Part shown: positions 16,241-25,700 of the stretch, piece by piece
Layout: every line of letters starts with the position of its first letter
How positions within the stretch are numbered: position 1 is the first letter of the stretch
DNA from: Bacteroidota bacterium
GTDB lineage: Bacteria; Bacteroidota; Bacteroidia; AKYH767-A; 2013-40CM-41-45
Direction of reading: 5' to 3'
Assembly (NCBI GenBank): GCA_003151745.1
Contig: PLYJ01000220.1
Coordinates: forward strand, 150,630-196,812
DNA length: 46,183 nucleotides
Translations under genes and position numbers: made by a program
The notes under the pieces: generated by a model
What the model saw: only the letters and a program-made list of their open reading frames with translations
Databases searched by the model: none
Told to the model about the DNA's origin: nothing

Positions 16241-19200
16241 ATGAAAACTAAAAAAATAATACTAGGTCTTGGTATTGCTTTGCTAGGAAACTTTGCAGCC
16301 CGCTCACAAGGATTGGATGGTATCATAGTAGAAAAATTCTACAAGGCTAACGCTGCCGATGTTGCAGGAAGCATAGGGGTGCTAACCCAAGGGGCTGTTA
16401 CCTATAGAATTTACGTGGACATGGCTCCTACCTATTCTTTACAAGCAATATATGGTAATCAAACAGGTGGTGGAACTCCGTTACATACACTTATGTTTAA
16501 CACAACTACTACCTTCTTTAATAATCAGGATTTTGGTTCAGATAATGCAAAAGGAATTGCTGTTGCTAGAATGAAAAACAACAGTAATGCATTAGATACT
16601 TGGTTTTCGGTAGGAGCTTCTGCATCCAATCAAATGGGTGTTTTAAAATCAGAGGATACTGATGGTGCAGGTACATTTTTCCCACACAATCCGGTTGGTA
16701 TGTTAACCAACACAACAACTGCAACAGGTATTGCATTAACTGCTGAAGACGGCAGTATTGCAGGAACACCGCAAGCTGTTACGTATGTAGGTCTTAATGG
16801 AGGTGACTCTGTTGCTACCAGTATATATGCTCATACATTTTTAACAACTAACGGATCTATTGCATCATTGAATGGTTCAGGTGGCCCTCTTGCTGATAAC
16901 AAAGTGTTGATCGGTCAATTCACTACAGATGGTGTTTTCACTTTCCAATTAAACATTCAAATTGGAAATGGAACTGTTACTGAAAATTATGTTGCTAACA
17001 CTCCTACTGGATCTGAGCAAATGAAATCAGGTTTAACAGCATCATTAGGTAACCCTCCTGCTATCAGCATTACTACAACTCCTGCTACCGGAAATAATTT
17101 CTTCACAGGAAATGCAGTAACTATTGCAGCAACTGCTACCGATCTTCTTGATTCTATTTCTGGAAGTATCGTTTCTGTTGACTTTTATGATAACGGTGTA
17201 TTAAAAGGAACTGATTTAACTTTTCCTTACAGTTACACTTTTACACCAACAGGTGCAGGTGCACATTCTATTACTGCTAAAGCAACTGATAATGATGGTA
17301 ACGTTACCACTTCAGCTGCTTCATCTTTAACAGGTGTAACAGCTTTAGCACCAACTGCTGTTCTTACAGCTCCTGCTGCTAATGCAGTAATTGTAGGTGG
17401 AACTACAACAGGAACTGTTACAACAACCGCTACTGTTACTATCACAGCAACTGCTACCGATCCTAACGGAGGTGGTGTAATTGACTCTGTTGCATTTTTT
17501 GTGAATACTGTGAGAGTAGGTTCTATCAACGGAACCGGGCCTTATTCATTCAACTGGGTAACAACAGGTGTTTACGGAGCTAAAAGTTTAACTGCTATAT
17601 CATACGACCATGAAGGCGGAAACACAACTTCAGCGGCTGTTGCAATCACCATGACTAATCCAGGTGCAAAAGATTATTATATACAAACTATAGATACTAC
17701 TTGCGTTGCAACAGGAGTTTGTTTGCCGATCAATGCTAGAAAAGCAATATCTAATGTAACTGGATTTGATATGGTTTTACATTATGACAAATCCAAAGTT
17801 ACACCATCAGGTACTATTTCAGCAGGTACTTTGGTTAATCCAAGTTATGTAACAGCTGCAAGTACAATTGATGCAGTGAACGGTAAAATGATTATCACCG
17901 TATCTTTAAACAATGCTGCTCATGATACCTCGTTCTTCAAAGGAATTGGGGAAGTAATTTGTGTAGGATTTAACAAAACAGCAAACTTCGGATCTATTGA
18001 TAATGCATCATTTACAATTGACAGCATCCAAGAAAGTCGTATTACCGGTCTTACCACTGTTTTAGTTGATCCGGGTAAATTAATTACACATAAAGACAGC
18101 ACATTAAAGGCTTCTTTGCAATTCTGGGCTGATGGAAGTGCTATTCACGATAGTCTTCCGGGTGTAGCAACAAAAATTTACACAAATGATGCTACTACTC
18201 ACACTCACAAATCATTTGGTTTTGTAAGTCCGAATACTAATGGTCAGTTTTCTGAAGTGCTTACCAATGCTCTAATTGGCGTAGGCGTTACTTTAAACAT
18301 CGACAGAGATATTGCAGGAGCTAAAAGTGTACAACCTGTTGTAAACGGTTTCGATGCTTTATTAACAAGAAAAGTAGTGGTTAGCGATCTTACATTTATT
18401 CCTTCTGCTGCTCAAATGATAGCAATGGACGTAAATATGGATGGTAAAATTTCTGCGGGTGACGTTTCTCAATTAAACCAAAGATCAGTATTATCAATTG
18501 CTGAATTTAAACAAGCTTGGAATTATTCTGATGCAGGTGTTAAAAATCCACTTAAAGGCAATTCAAAAGATTGGATATTTATTGATGGAACTACTTTAAA
18601 CACGAATGGTGCTTATTTAATTTCCAGCATTTACCCTGCAACTGACGGTGTTGGTTTCAATAAAGACAAATCTCCGGTAATGGATTCTTGTATTGCAACA
18701 GCAATTTCTAACGCAGCAAGCTGCCCGTTAATTGGTTCTGAAGTTTATACAGGTATCTTGTTAGGTGATGTGAATGGTAACTTCAAATCAATCAATGCTG
18801 ATGGAGTTATTAAATCAGCTTCAGATGACAAAATTGTTTTTGACTTATCAAAAGCGATCACTGCTGATGGTTTTGTAACTATCCCGGTATCTATTGTTTC
18901 TAATAGCATAATCAATGCACTTGACTTTTCAATGCAATTAGGTGGAGGAGTTACTTACAATTCTATTGTAAACAATTCTACTTCATTAACTGCAATGGAT
19001 AATTTGAATGCAGATGACGCAACATTAAGATTTACATCTTACAGTTTAGATAATCTTGACATCACTCAACCAATCGTATCCGTTAAAGTTGCTGCAACAG
19101 GTGCAGTAGGCGTTAGCGATTTGAGTTCAGTTACAGGTTATTTGAATGGTGATCAAGTTAATGTAGAAGTAATAGGTGGTGCTGCACCATCAGTTTCTTC

Positions 19201-19438
19201 TAACGGTAACATGGTTAATGTATATCCAAACCCTGCTTCTCAATCAATAAATATCGTGGTTGTTGAAAATGCAACTGCTCAATTAATTGATATGGAAGGC
19301 AATGTTGTTGCTGTAGTAAATGTATACGCAAACCAAAAAGCAGTAATCGCTACTGACAACCTGGCTAACGGTGTTTATACATTGAAAGTTTCAAACGCTG
19401 ACTTTGTTTCAATTACTAAAGTTGTGATTGCAAAATAA
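16241..19438 (+). CDS. T9SS-secreted multidomain protein: VEKYY, Ig-like, cohesin-like and dockerin-like modules
   Basis: A 1065-residue exported protein. Signal peptide about 1-22; VEKYY domain about 23-270 (GIIVEKFYKANAADV, GAVTYRIYVDM, ALDTWFSVG, IGQFTTDGVFTFQLNIQI); two Ig-like repeats about 277-470. A cohesin-like beta-sandwich at about 476-610 contains TGFDMVLHYDKSKVTPSG and MIITVSLNNAAHDTSFFKG. Then comes a carboxypeptidase-regulatory/SdrD-like segment and a dockerin-like pair (DVNMDGKISAGD near 728, GDVNGN near 842). A second cohesin-like sandwich at about 862-983 contains DGFVTIPVSI and LRFTSYSLDNLD. A T9SS type A sorting domain (NVYPNPASQ onward) ends it. The module order suggests a surface scaffold. 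Cohesin and dockerin calls rest on pattern, not search. Confidence 0.8.
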   Translation: MKTKKIILGLGIALLGNFAARSQGLDGIIVEKFYKANAADVAGSIGVLTQGAVTYRIYVDMAPTYSLQAIYGNQTGGGTPLHTLMFNTTTTFFNNQDFGSDNAKGIAVARMKNNSNALDTWFSVGASASNQMGVLKSEDTDGAGTFFPHNPVGMLTNTTTATGIALTAEDGSIAGTPQAVTYVGLNGGDSVATSIYAHTFLTTNGSIASLNGSGGPLADNKVLIGQFTTDGVFTFQLNIQIGNGTVTENYVANTPTGSEQMKSGLTASLGNPPAISITTTPATGNNFFTGNAVTIAATATDLLDSISGSIVSVDFYDNGVLKGTDLTFPYSYTFTPTGAGAHSITAKATDNDGNVTTSAASSLTGVTALAPTAVLTAPAANAVIVGGTTTGTVTTTATVTITATATDPNGGGVIDSVAFFVNTVRVGSINGTGPYSFNWVTTGVYGAKSLTAISYDHEGGNTTSAAVAITMTNPGAKDYYIQTIDTTCVATGVCLPINARKAISNVTGFDMVLHYDKSKVTPSGTISAGTLVNPSYVTAASTIDAVNGKMIITVSLNNAAHDTSFFKGIGEVICVGFNKTANFGSIDNASFTIDSIQESRITGLTTVLVDPGKLITHKDSTLKASLQFWADGSAIHDSLPGVATKIYTNDATTHTHKSFGFVSPNTNGQFSEVLTNALIGVGVTLNIDRDIAGAKSVQPVVNGFDALLTRKVVVSDLTFIPSAAQMIAMDVNMDGKISAGDVSQLNQRSVLSIAEFKQAWNYSDAGVKNPLKGNSKDWIFIDGTTLNTNGAYLISSIYPATDGVGFNKDKSPVMDSCIATAISNAASCPLIGSEVYTGILLGDVNGNFKSINADGVIKSASDDKIVFDLSKAITADGFVTIPVSIVSNSIINALDFSMQLGGGVTYNSIVNNSTSLTAMDNLNADDATLRFTSYSLDNLDITQPIVSVKVAATGAVGVSDLSSVTGYLNGDQVNVEVIGGAAPSVSSNGNMVNVYPNPASQSINIVVVENATAQLIDMEGNVVAVVNVYANQKAVIATDNLANGVYTLKVSNADFVSITKVVIAK

Positions 19439-19463
19439 TGTTTATTAATTAAATTTTTTAAAG

Positions 19464-19495
19464 AGTCCCGGCTATTGGTCGGGACTTTTTTTATT
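19464..19495 (+). terminator. Rho-independent terminator (possibly bidirectional)
   Basis: AGTCCCG (19464-19470) pairs with CGGGACT (19480-19486) around a 9-base loop, followed by TTTTTTATTT. It sits between two convergent genes. On the minus strand the tail is CTTTAAAAAATTT, so it may work weakly both ways. Confidence 0.85.
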
Positions 19496-19498
19496 TAA

Positions 19499-21064
19499 TT
19501 ACCATGCATCAATATACCTTCCTTTTCTTGTTTTATAACTTTGTTCAGGATAGGTACTGTTCGCATTGATGATCCACTTTCGTGTATCCACAGGATCAAT
19601 CACCTCATCAATTTCTAAAACAGAAGCGGCATTAAATGCAGAACCTTGCGTATGTGCTTCTTTTAATAATTTATCGAATAATTGGGAACGCTCTGTTTCA
19701 TTTTCAGTAGCTTCCAGCTCTTTTCTAAATCCTAATTTTACACTTCCTTCCAAACCCATGGCACCAAACTCTCCCGAAGGCCAGGACACTATAAATTGCG
19801 ATTCGAAAAAACCACCACCTGCTAATGCCATGGCTCCCAAACCATAACCGCGCCTGGTAACAACAGAATAAATAGGAACTTCAATATTTGCTCCTACAAT
19901 AAACATTCGGGAAGCATGTCTGACCATGGCTGTTTTTTCGCAGTTAGGTCCAACCATAAATCCGGGTGCATCAATCAGGGATAGAACAGGTAAACCAAAA
20001 GCATCGCACAATTGTAAAAACCGGGCAACTTTATCCGATGAATCGCTATCCAAAGCTCCTGCTAAATGTTTTAGGTTATTTGCGATCACTCCCATCGGGC
20101 GACCATTAATTCTAACCAAAGAGGTAATCATGCTTTTTCCAAAACCACTTCGTATTTCCAACACCGAATTTTTATCGCAAAGTGTATCTATCAATTTGCG
20201 CATGTCGTAAACTCTTTTTCTTTCTTCAGGAATAATATAACGTAAAGGCTCCTGATCATTGCATTCATTGAAGTTAATACTCCCCTGAAAATATGATAAA
20301 TATTGTTTTGCAATTTTTACAGCTTCTTTTTCATCTTCTACTAAAATATCAATCACGCCATTAGGGACCTGAAAATCGGGCGGTCCGATTTCATTGGGAT
20401 GAAAAGAACCGAGTCCACCGCCTTCTATCATTGCCGGTCCGCTCATTCCGATGGATGATTTTTTAGTTGCAATAATAACATCCGAACAACCGGCAAAAGC
20501 AGCATTTCCGGCAAAGCTATACCCGTTAACAATTGCGATGCGCGGTACTTTACCACTTAGTTTTGCATATTGCGCAAACGTGGTAAGGTTTAATCCGCCG
20601 ACACTAATGGGATAATAATCTACATCGCCGGGACGGCCACCTCCACCTTCTAAAAAGAAGATAATGGGCAGCAAACTTTTTTTGGCAATCTCCAGCATGC
20701 GATCCGTTTTTTTATGATTCATAGCACCCTGAGTACCTGCTAAAACGGTATAATCATAACTCATCACGAGGCACTTTGCTTTGTCGGGATCAAAATAATT
20801 TCCATTGATTTCACCGATACCTGTAATCAATCCATCTGCGGGAGTTTTTTCTATCAAATCTTCAACAGTTCGTCTGCTGCGCTGTGCCGCGATAAGAAAA
20901 GAACCATATTCTAAAAATGATCCTGCATCGCAAAGGTTTTCAATATTTTCACGGGCAGTTAAAAACCCTTTCTCTTTTCTTTTAGAAACTTCGTTTGGTC
21001 GGTTTGCGTCTTCTAAAAAGGATCTTCTCTTTTCCAGGTTTTGTAAATCTTTACGTTTCTCCAT
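19499..21064 (-). CDS. Acyl-CoA carboxylase beta (carboxyltransferase) subunit
   Basis: A 521-residue cytoplasmic protein of the carboxyltransferase family (propionyl-, methylcrotonyl- and acyl-CoA carboxylase beta subunits). It moves CO2 from carboxybiotin to an acyl-CoA. The N-terminal crotonase-like half has EGGGGRPGD, NGYSFAGNAAFAGCSDV and SSIGMSGPAMIEGGG. The C-terminal half has GFGKSM, GVIANN, LPVLSLIDAPGFMVG and RRGYGLGAMALAGG. Length is normal for the family. No biotin carboxylase or biotin-carrier gene lies beside it, so partners must be encoded elsewhere and the acyl-CoA substrate cannot be fixed. Confidence 0.9.
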   Translation of the reverse strand: MEKRKDLQNLEKRRSFLEDANRPNEVSKRKEKGFLTARENIENLCDAGSFLEYGSFLIAAQRSRRTVEDLIEKTPADGLITGIGEINGNYFDPDKAKCLVMSYDYTVLAGTQGAMNHKKTDRMLEIAKKSLLPIIFFLEGGGGRPGDVDYYPISVGGLNLTTFAQYAKLSGKVPRIAIVNGYSFAGNAAFAGCSDVIIATKKSSIGMSGPAMIEGGGLGSFHPNEIGPPDFQVPNGVIDILVEDEKEAVKIAKQYLSYFQGSINFNECNDQEPLRYIIPEERKRVYDMRKLIDTLCDKNSVLEIRSGFGKSMITSLVRINGRPMGVIANNLKHLAGALDSDSSDKVARFLQLCDAFGLPVLSLIDAPGFMVGPNCEKTAMVRHASRMFIVGANIEVPIYSVVTRRGYGLGAMALAGGGFFESQFIVSWPSGEFGAMGLEGSVKLGFRKELEATENETERSQLFDKLLKEAHTQGSAFNAASVLEIDEVIDPVDTRKWIINANSTYPEQSYKTRKGRYIDAW

Positions 21065-21174
21065 TTTTTAATAATTTATTTGCCGGATGATCTCTATGTT
21101 AAATATTATTTTTTGAATTGTTAAAACTAAGAATTTAATAATTCACAATTAATAAAAAAGCCCGGCTATTTGTC

Positions 21175-21240
21175 GTATATATATAGAGCGAAGTCGAAGT
21201 ACTCGAACAGACAATGCTCAAGACATTCAGGAGTTATTTA
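21175..21240. repeat. REP-like repeat remnant in the 21065-21367 intergenic region
   Basis: GAGCGAAGTCGAAGTACTCG followed by AACAGACAATGCTC resembles the GTCGA-containing palindromic repeats common in Bacteroidota intergenic DNA, but the inverted arms are eroded. The rest of this 303-base gap between divergent genes is AT-rich; no clear promoter element was found. Confidence 0.35.
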
Positions 21241-21367
21241 ATATTCATTTCTAACAATTTTTTAATACTAAATTGTTAATAAGGTAATTTGCTCCTGTTA
21301 ATTTTACTACCGAATTCAGAATGTGTGTTACAACAATACTATCAAATAATATAGAATCAAAATTCAA

Positions 21368-21643
21368 ATGGAAACATTAATATCAAAAATCAGTTTATCA
21401 ATCTTAATTGGGATAGCCATATTCAAGATTGTTCAGTTTCTTGTCCATTCTTTCACAAAAGCAGATGTATCAAAAAATAAATATAATCCAAAAATTTTTT
21501 TAAGAAAATTTTTAAACCCGGATCCCGTAAATCATGATAATAAATATGTTTATTCTGATTGTCCATATTATGATAAATGCATTAACAGTAAAAAAAGCCG
21601 AAATAACCCTCAAGATTTTTCTGATGAAATGATCGGTATTTGA
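21368..21643 (+). CDS. Small single-pass membrane protein, unknown
   Basis: A 91-residue protein with one N-terminal membrane segment (about 9-28, ISLSILIGIAIFKIVQFLVH). A basic, then polar, soluble tail contains YSDCPYYDKCINSKKS. The two cysteines in CPYYDKC are five residues apart and could bind metal or form a disulfide. I do not recognise the family. It is 80 bp upstream of the phasin-like gene in the same direction and may share its transcript. Confidence 0.6.
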   Translation: METLISKISLSILIGIAIFKIVQFLVHSFTKADVSKNKYNPKIFLRKFLNPDPVNHDNKYVYSDCPYYDKCINSKKSRNNPQDFSDEMIGI

Positions 21644-21723
21644 ATTGGTGGGAATATGATATAAATATTCTCGAGCTTAGGCTTTCACAATTAATAATAT
21701 TAAATAATCTAAAAACAAACAAA

Positions 21724-22332
21724 ATGAAAACAGAAAACAATTTTATAGAAACAGCTAAAACATTTCAGGAAAATATAGCTAAAAGTGTGAAATGGACACA
21801 AAATGCTAACTCCAAATTAGTTGAAACGCAAATGAAAACTGCAACCGATATGTTTAAAAAAGTTTTAACAACCCCTCAAGTGGATGGTGCATCACTTACA
21901 AATGAAGTGAAAAAACAATTTGAAACTTTTAACCAACAAGTTGCTGATTTAGCAATAGTAAATCAAGCAAATCTTGATACGCTACTTCAACAATTCGAAA
22001 CAACAGCAAAATCTTTTACTCCTATAAATGAGCAATTGAAAAAAGAAATTGAAAACGCTGTTGAATCTTCCAAAGAAACAGTTCAAAAAATAATTGATTC
22101 ATCTTCTTCTTTTACGGCTCCTTCTGCTGAACTAACTAAAGAAACATTCGAAAAATTAAATGATCGGATTAAAATCGGCATTGATGCCAACATTAAATTT
22201 TGGTCTGATCTAATGAATCCCACTTCTTCGGCAAAGCCAAAAACTACTGAAACTACTGAAACAAAAGTTGATAGCGGGCTTTTTAAAATGTCTGCTAATT
22301 CGACCGGCAAAAAATCTGCAACTTTAATTTAA
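21724..22332 (+). CDS. Phasin-like helical protein
   Basis: A 202-residue soluble protein. ATG 21724 is chosen because it follows an AAACAAACAAA leader and begins the amphipathic region; upstream in-frame sequence is not protein-like. It is almost entirely helical, rich in K, E, T, S and Q and poor in aromatics, with a low-complexity S/T/K tail. The pattern (AKTFQENIAKSVKWTQ, VESSKETVQKIIDSSS) resembles phasin-family proteins that coat polyhydroxyalkanoate granules. No PHA synthase is in the window, so a granule role is only suggested. It is followed by a strong hairpin terminator. Confidence 0.65.
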   Translation: MKTENNFIETAKTFQENIAKSVKWTQNANSKLVETQMKTATDMFKKVLTTPQVDGASLTNEVKKQFETFNQQVADLAIVNQANLDTLLQQFETTAKSFTPINEQLKKEIENAVESSKETVQKIIDSSSSFTAPSAELTKETFEKLNDRIKIGIDANIKFWSDLMNPTSSAKPKTTETTETKVDSGLFKMSANSTGKKSATLI

Positions 22333-22372
22333 TTAATTACAATCAATAAACTTTAATTGCCATGTTGCGATG

Positions 22373-22416
22373 AATACCTCATTCCGAATATTCGGGACGA
22401 GGTATTTGTTTTTATT
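22373..22416 (+). terminator. Rho-independent terminator
   Basis: AATACCTC (22373-22380) pairs with GAGGTATT (22399-22406). The inner CCGAATATTCGG (22384-22395) extends the stem nearly to the centre. TGTTTTTATT follows. Confidence 0.85.
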
Positions 22417-22756
22417 AAAGGATTTGTATTAGAGCGTGTATTCATTTTTTTGTACTTGTGTGATTACAAAAAAAATGAAAGTTGCAGAATTTTTTATATT
22501 CCCTTTTTATGCTTTGCAATTTTTTAACATTCCTTTAAATCCTTTGTTATTATTATGTTCATTGGCTTTTTAAATTACCACCACCACCACTATCTGTCAT
22601 TTTTCAATAACCTAAATTAAACATAAGGTTTCATTTCTTATTATTTTGATAATGTATTTGTTATTATTTAAAAACAAGTCTCTCCTCACTTTTGTACTTT
22701 AAAATTAAAGCGCATATCACTACTAAAAACATATACATTTTATACCAAAATTACCC
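22417..22756. other. Upstream region of the giant Ig-repeat gene
   Basis: 340 AT-rich bases without a gene. TTAAC at 22524 and TTAAA at 22535 are 11 bp apart, a weak echo of the repeats at 3711. A short CCACCA run lies near 22580. No full TAnnTTTG promoter was recognised. Confidence 0.3.
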
Positions 22757-25700
22757 ATGAAAAACAATATGCATTCCAACAATTTATCGCTTCGTAAAGA
22801 CCCCGATTTTATGAAAGTGGTTTTATTAATTATTCTGCTTTTGGCGATTTTAGTGCCGAAGGCGAAGGCGCAGACAACTATTTATACAACCGATTTTGGT
22901 GCTACTGTCACTATGCCGACTGCCGGCTCTAATCCGTCCGGATGGACGTTCACAGGTGTGGGCATGAATATCAGTTCTTCAACTACTTCCTCCGGTTATA
23001 CTGATGCTACAGGAGGCGAATATTTAGGTGAAGGAAATTCTGTTACCTTTACAAATACAAGTGGTACTTCGGAAACAACCTCCCCACTCGGCACTTCAAC
23101 TGCGAAATTGCAAATAAGTACAACTGGTTATACTGGCATTGTTATTTCGTTTGGTATGAGGGAGTCCAGCTCATCTTATATTACGAATGTTGCTTATACA
23201 CTTGCATGGAGTAGTGATGATATTACATATACTACTATTACCTATACAAAACCAACAGCAGGCTCCTGGGGCTTGGTTTCGGGAGCAGGTTTAACTCTTC
23301 CGGTAGGAGCTGAAAACAAATCTACTTTATATTTAAAGTGGACTTTCCCTCGACCATCTTCTGCATCAGGAAATTTTAAGATGGATGATTTATTCGTAAA
23401 AGGTACTTGTGCAACTCCGGTTATTTCTTCAACAACAAACAGCGGTCCTGTTTGTCCTGCTACCACGTTGAGTTTTAGCACTACTGCAACTGGTCTAGGC
23501 ACACTTACTTATGCATGGACAGGTCCGAACAGTTTTACTTCTTCATCACAAAATCCTTCCATATCAAATGCTACAACAGCAGCAACCGGTACTTATACAG
23601 TAACGGTTACCAATGGTTGCGGTGCCACTGCTGCTTCAACAACGGCGGCTACCGTAAATCCAAATGTAACCCCTTCTCTTGTTATCGCGACAAATACCGG
23701 TAACACTATTTGTTCAGGAACAAACGTTACGTTTACGGCAACCCCAACAAATGGAGGAGGTTCACCATCTTATCAATGGGTAATAAATGGTAGCAATGTA
23801 GGAACTAACAGCGCAAGCTATTCAAATAGTTCTTTAGCTGATAATGATGTTGTAGCTTGTATTTTAACTTCTAATGCAACATGTGTTTCTCCAACAACAG
23901 CTAACTCAAATACAGTTACTATAACTGTAACAGGAAGTGTAACACCTTCTGTAAGCATTGCCCCAAACACATCCAATACAATTTGTAATGGCACTAATGT
24001 AAGCTTCACAGCAACTCCAACCAATGGCGGAAGTTCTCCATCTTATCAATGGAAGCTGAATGGCAGTAATATTGGCAGTAACAGCGCTACTTATTCTAAC
24101 AGCACTTTAGCGAATACTGATTCTGTAATATGTGTGATGACTTCTTCTAACTCATGTGCTTCACCAACCACCTCTACTTCCAACCAGGTTAACATGATAG
24201 TGAATGCAAACGTAACCCCTTCTGTAAGCATTGCATCAAGTTCGTCAAACACTATTTGTAGTGGCACAAGTGTTACTTTCACAGCCACGCCAACGAATGG
24301 TGGCGGCTCCCCATCTTATCAATGGAAATTGAACGGCAGCAATGCTGGAACAAACAATGTAACATATTCAAATAGTGCTTTAGCAAACAACGATACAGTA
24401 ATATGTACAATGACTTCAAATGCTATCTGCGCAACTTCTTCTACAGCTAATTCCGGTGCCATCGCTATGGTTGTAAATCCGAATGTTACCCCAACAGTAA
24501 ATATAGCTGCTAATACGGGCAACACCGTATGTACTGGAACAAACATAACATTTACTGCAACACCTATAAATGGTGGTTCTTCACCGTCTTATCAATGGGC
24601 TGTGAATGGCAGCAATGTAGGGACTAACAGCGATACTTATTCAAACAGTTCATTAGCAAATACGGATCAGGTAACTTGTGTATTAACTTCTAATGCGATA
24701 TGTGCCACATCAACAACTGCTAATTCCAATACACTTACTTTGACGATAACCTCATCTGTAACGCCATCGGTGAGCATTACATCAGGTTCGGGCAATACCA
24801 ATTGCGTTGGAACAAACGTAACATTTACTGCTACACCTAATAATGGTGGCGGTTCTCCTGCTTATCAATGGAAATTGAACGGCAGCAATGTTGGAACAAA
24901 CAGTATTACTTATTCAAACAACTCGCTTGTTGATCAGGATGTTATTACTTGTGTGTTGACCTCTTCAAATGCATGTGCTTCACCAACAACAGGCACTTCC
25001 AATAGCTTAACAATGACGGTTACTCCAAATGTAACACCAGTTGTTAGTATAGCCGCAAACACGAATACGGTTTGTACAGGAACAAGTATAACATTCACCG
25101 CTACTCCGACAAACGGCGGAACAGCATCTTACCAATGGACAAAAAACGGTAGCAATGTTGGAAGCAACAGTGTAACTTATATAGATGCGTCTTTATTGAA
25201 TAATGATCTGGTTGCTTGTACCATGACTTCTACTGCAAGCTGCTTAACAATAAGCACTGCATTATCCAATACCGTTACCATGACGGTTAATCCGGTTGCC
25301 TCTCAACCGGCAGCGTTCACAACAAGTTCTGCCAACGTAAATGGCGGACAAACGAGCGTTGCTTATACCATACCAAATGATGCAACTGTAACGTATGCAT
25401 GGGCATACGGCGGAAGCGGAGCTACCATTAACGGAACAAGCAACAGCGTAACCATTGATTTTTCAACAATCGCGACCAGCGGAACATTAAGCGTAACGCC
25501 AACAAATAGTTGCGGAGCAGGTACTGCAAGAACAATTGCTATCACCGTAAACCCTGCAGCTAATTTTACAGCAGGACGATTGGTGGTTGTTCAAACAAGC
25601 GGAACTGTTTCAGCAAATGGATCTGCTATTACTCTTAAAGAATTTACCACAACAGGAACGGCAGGAGCTGTTATATCATTACCATCAACAGGTAGTACTC

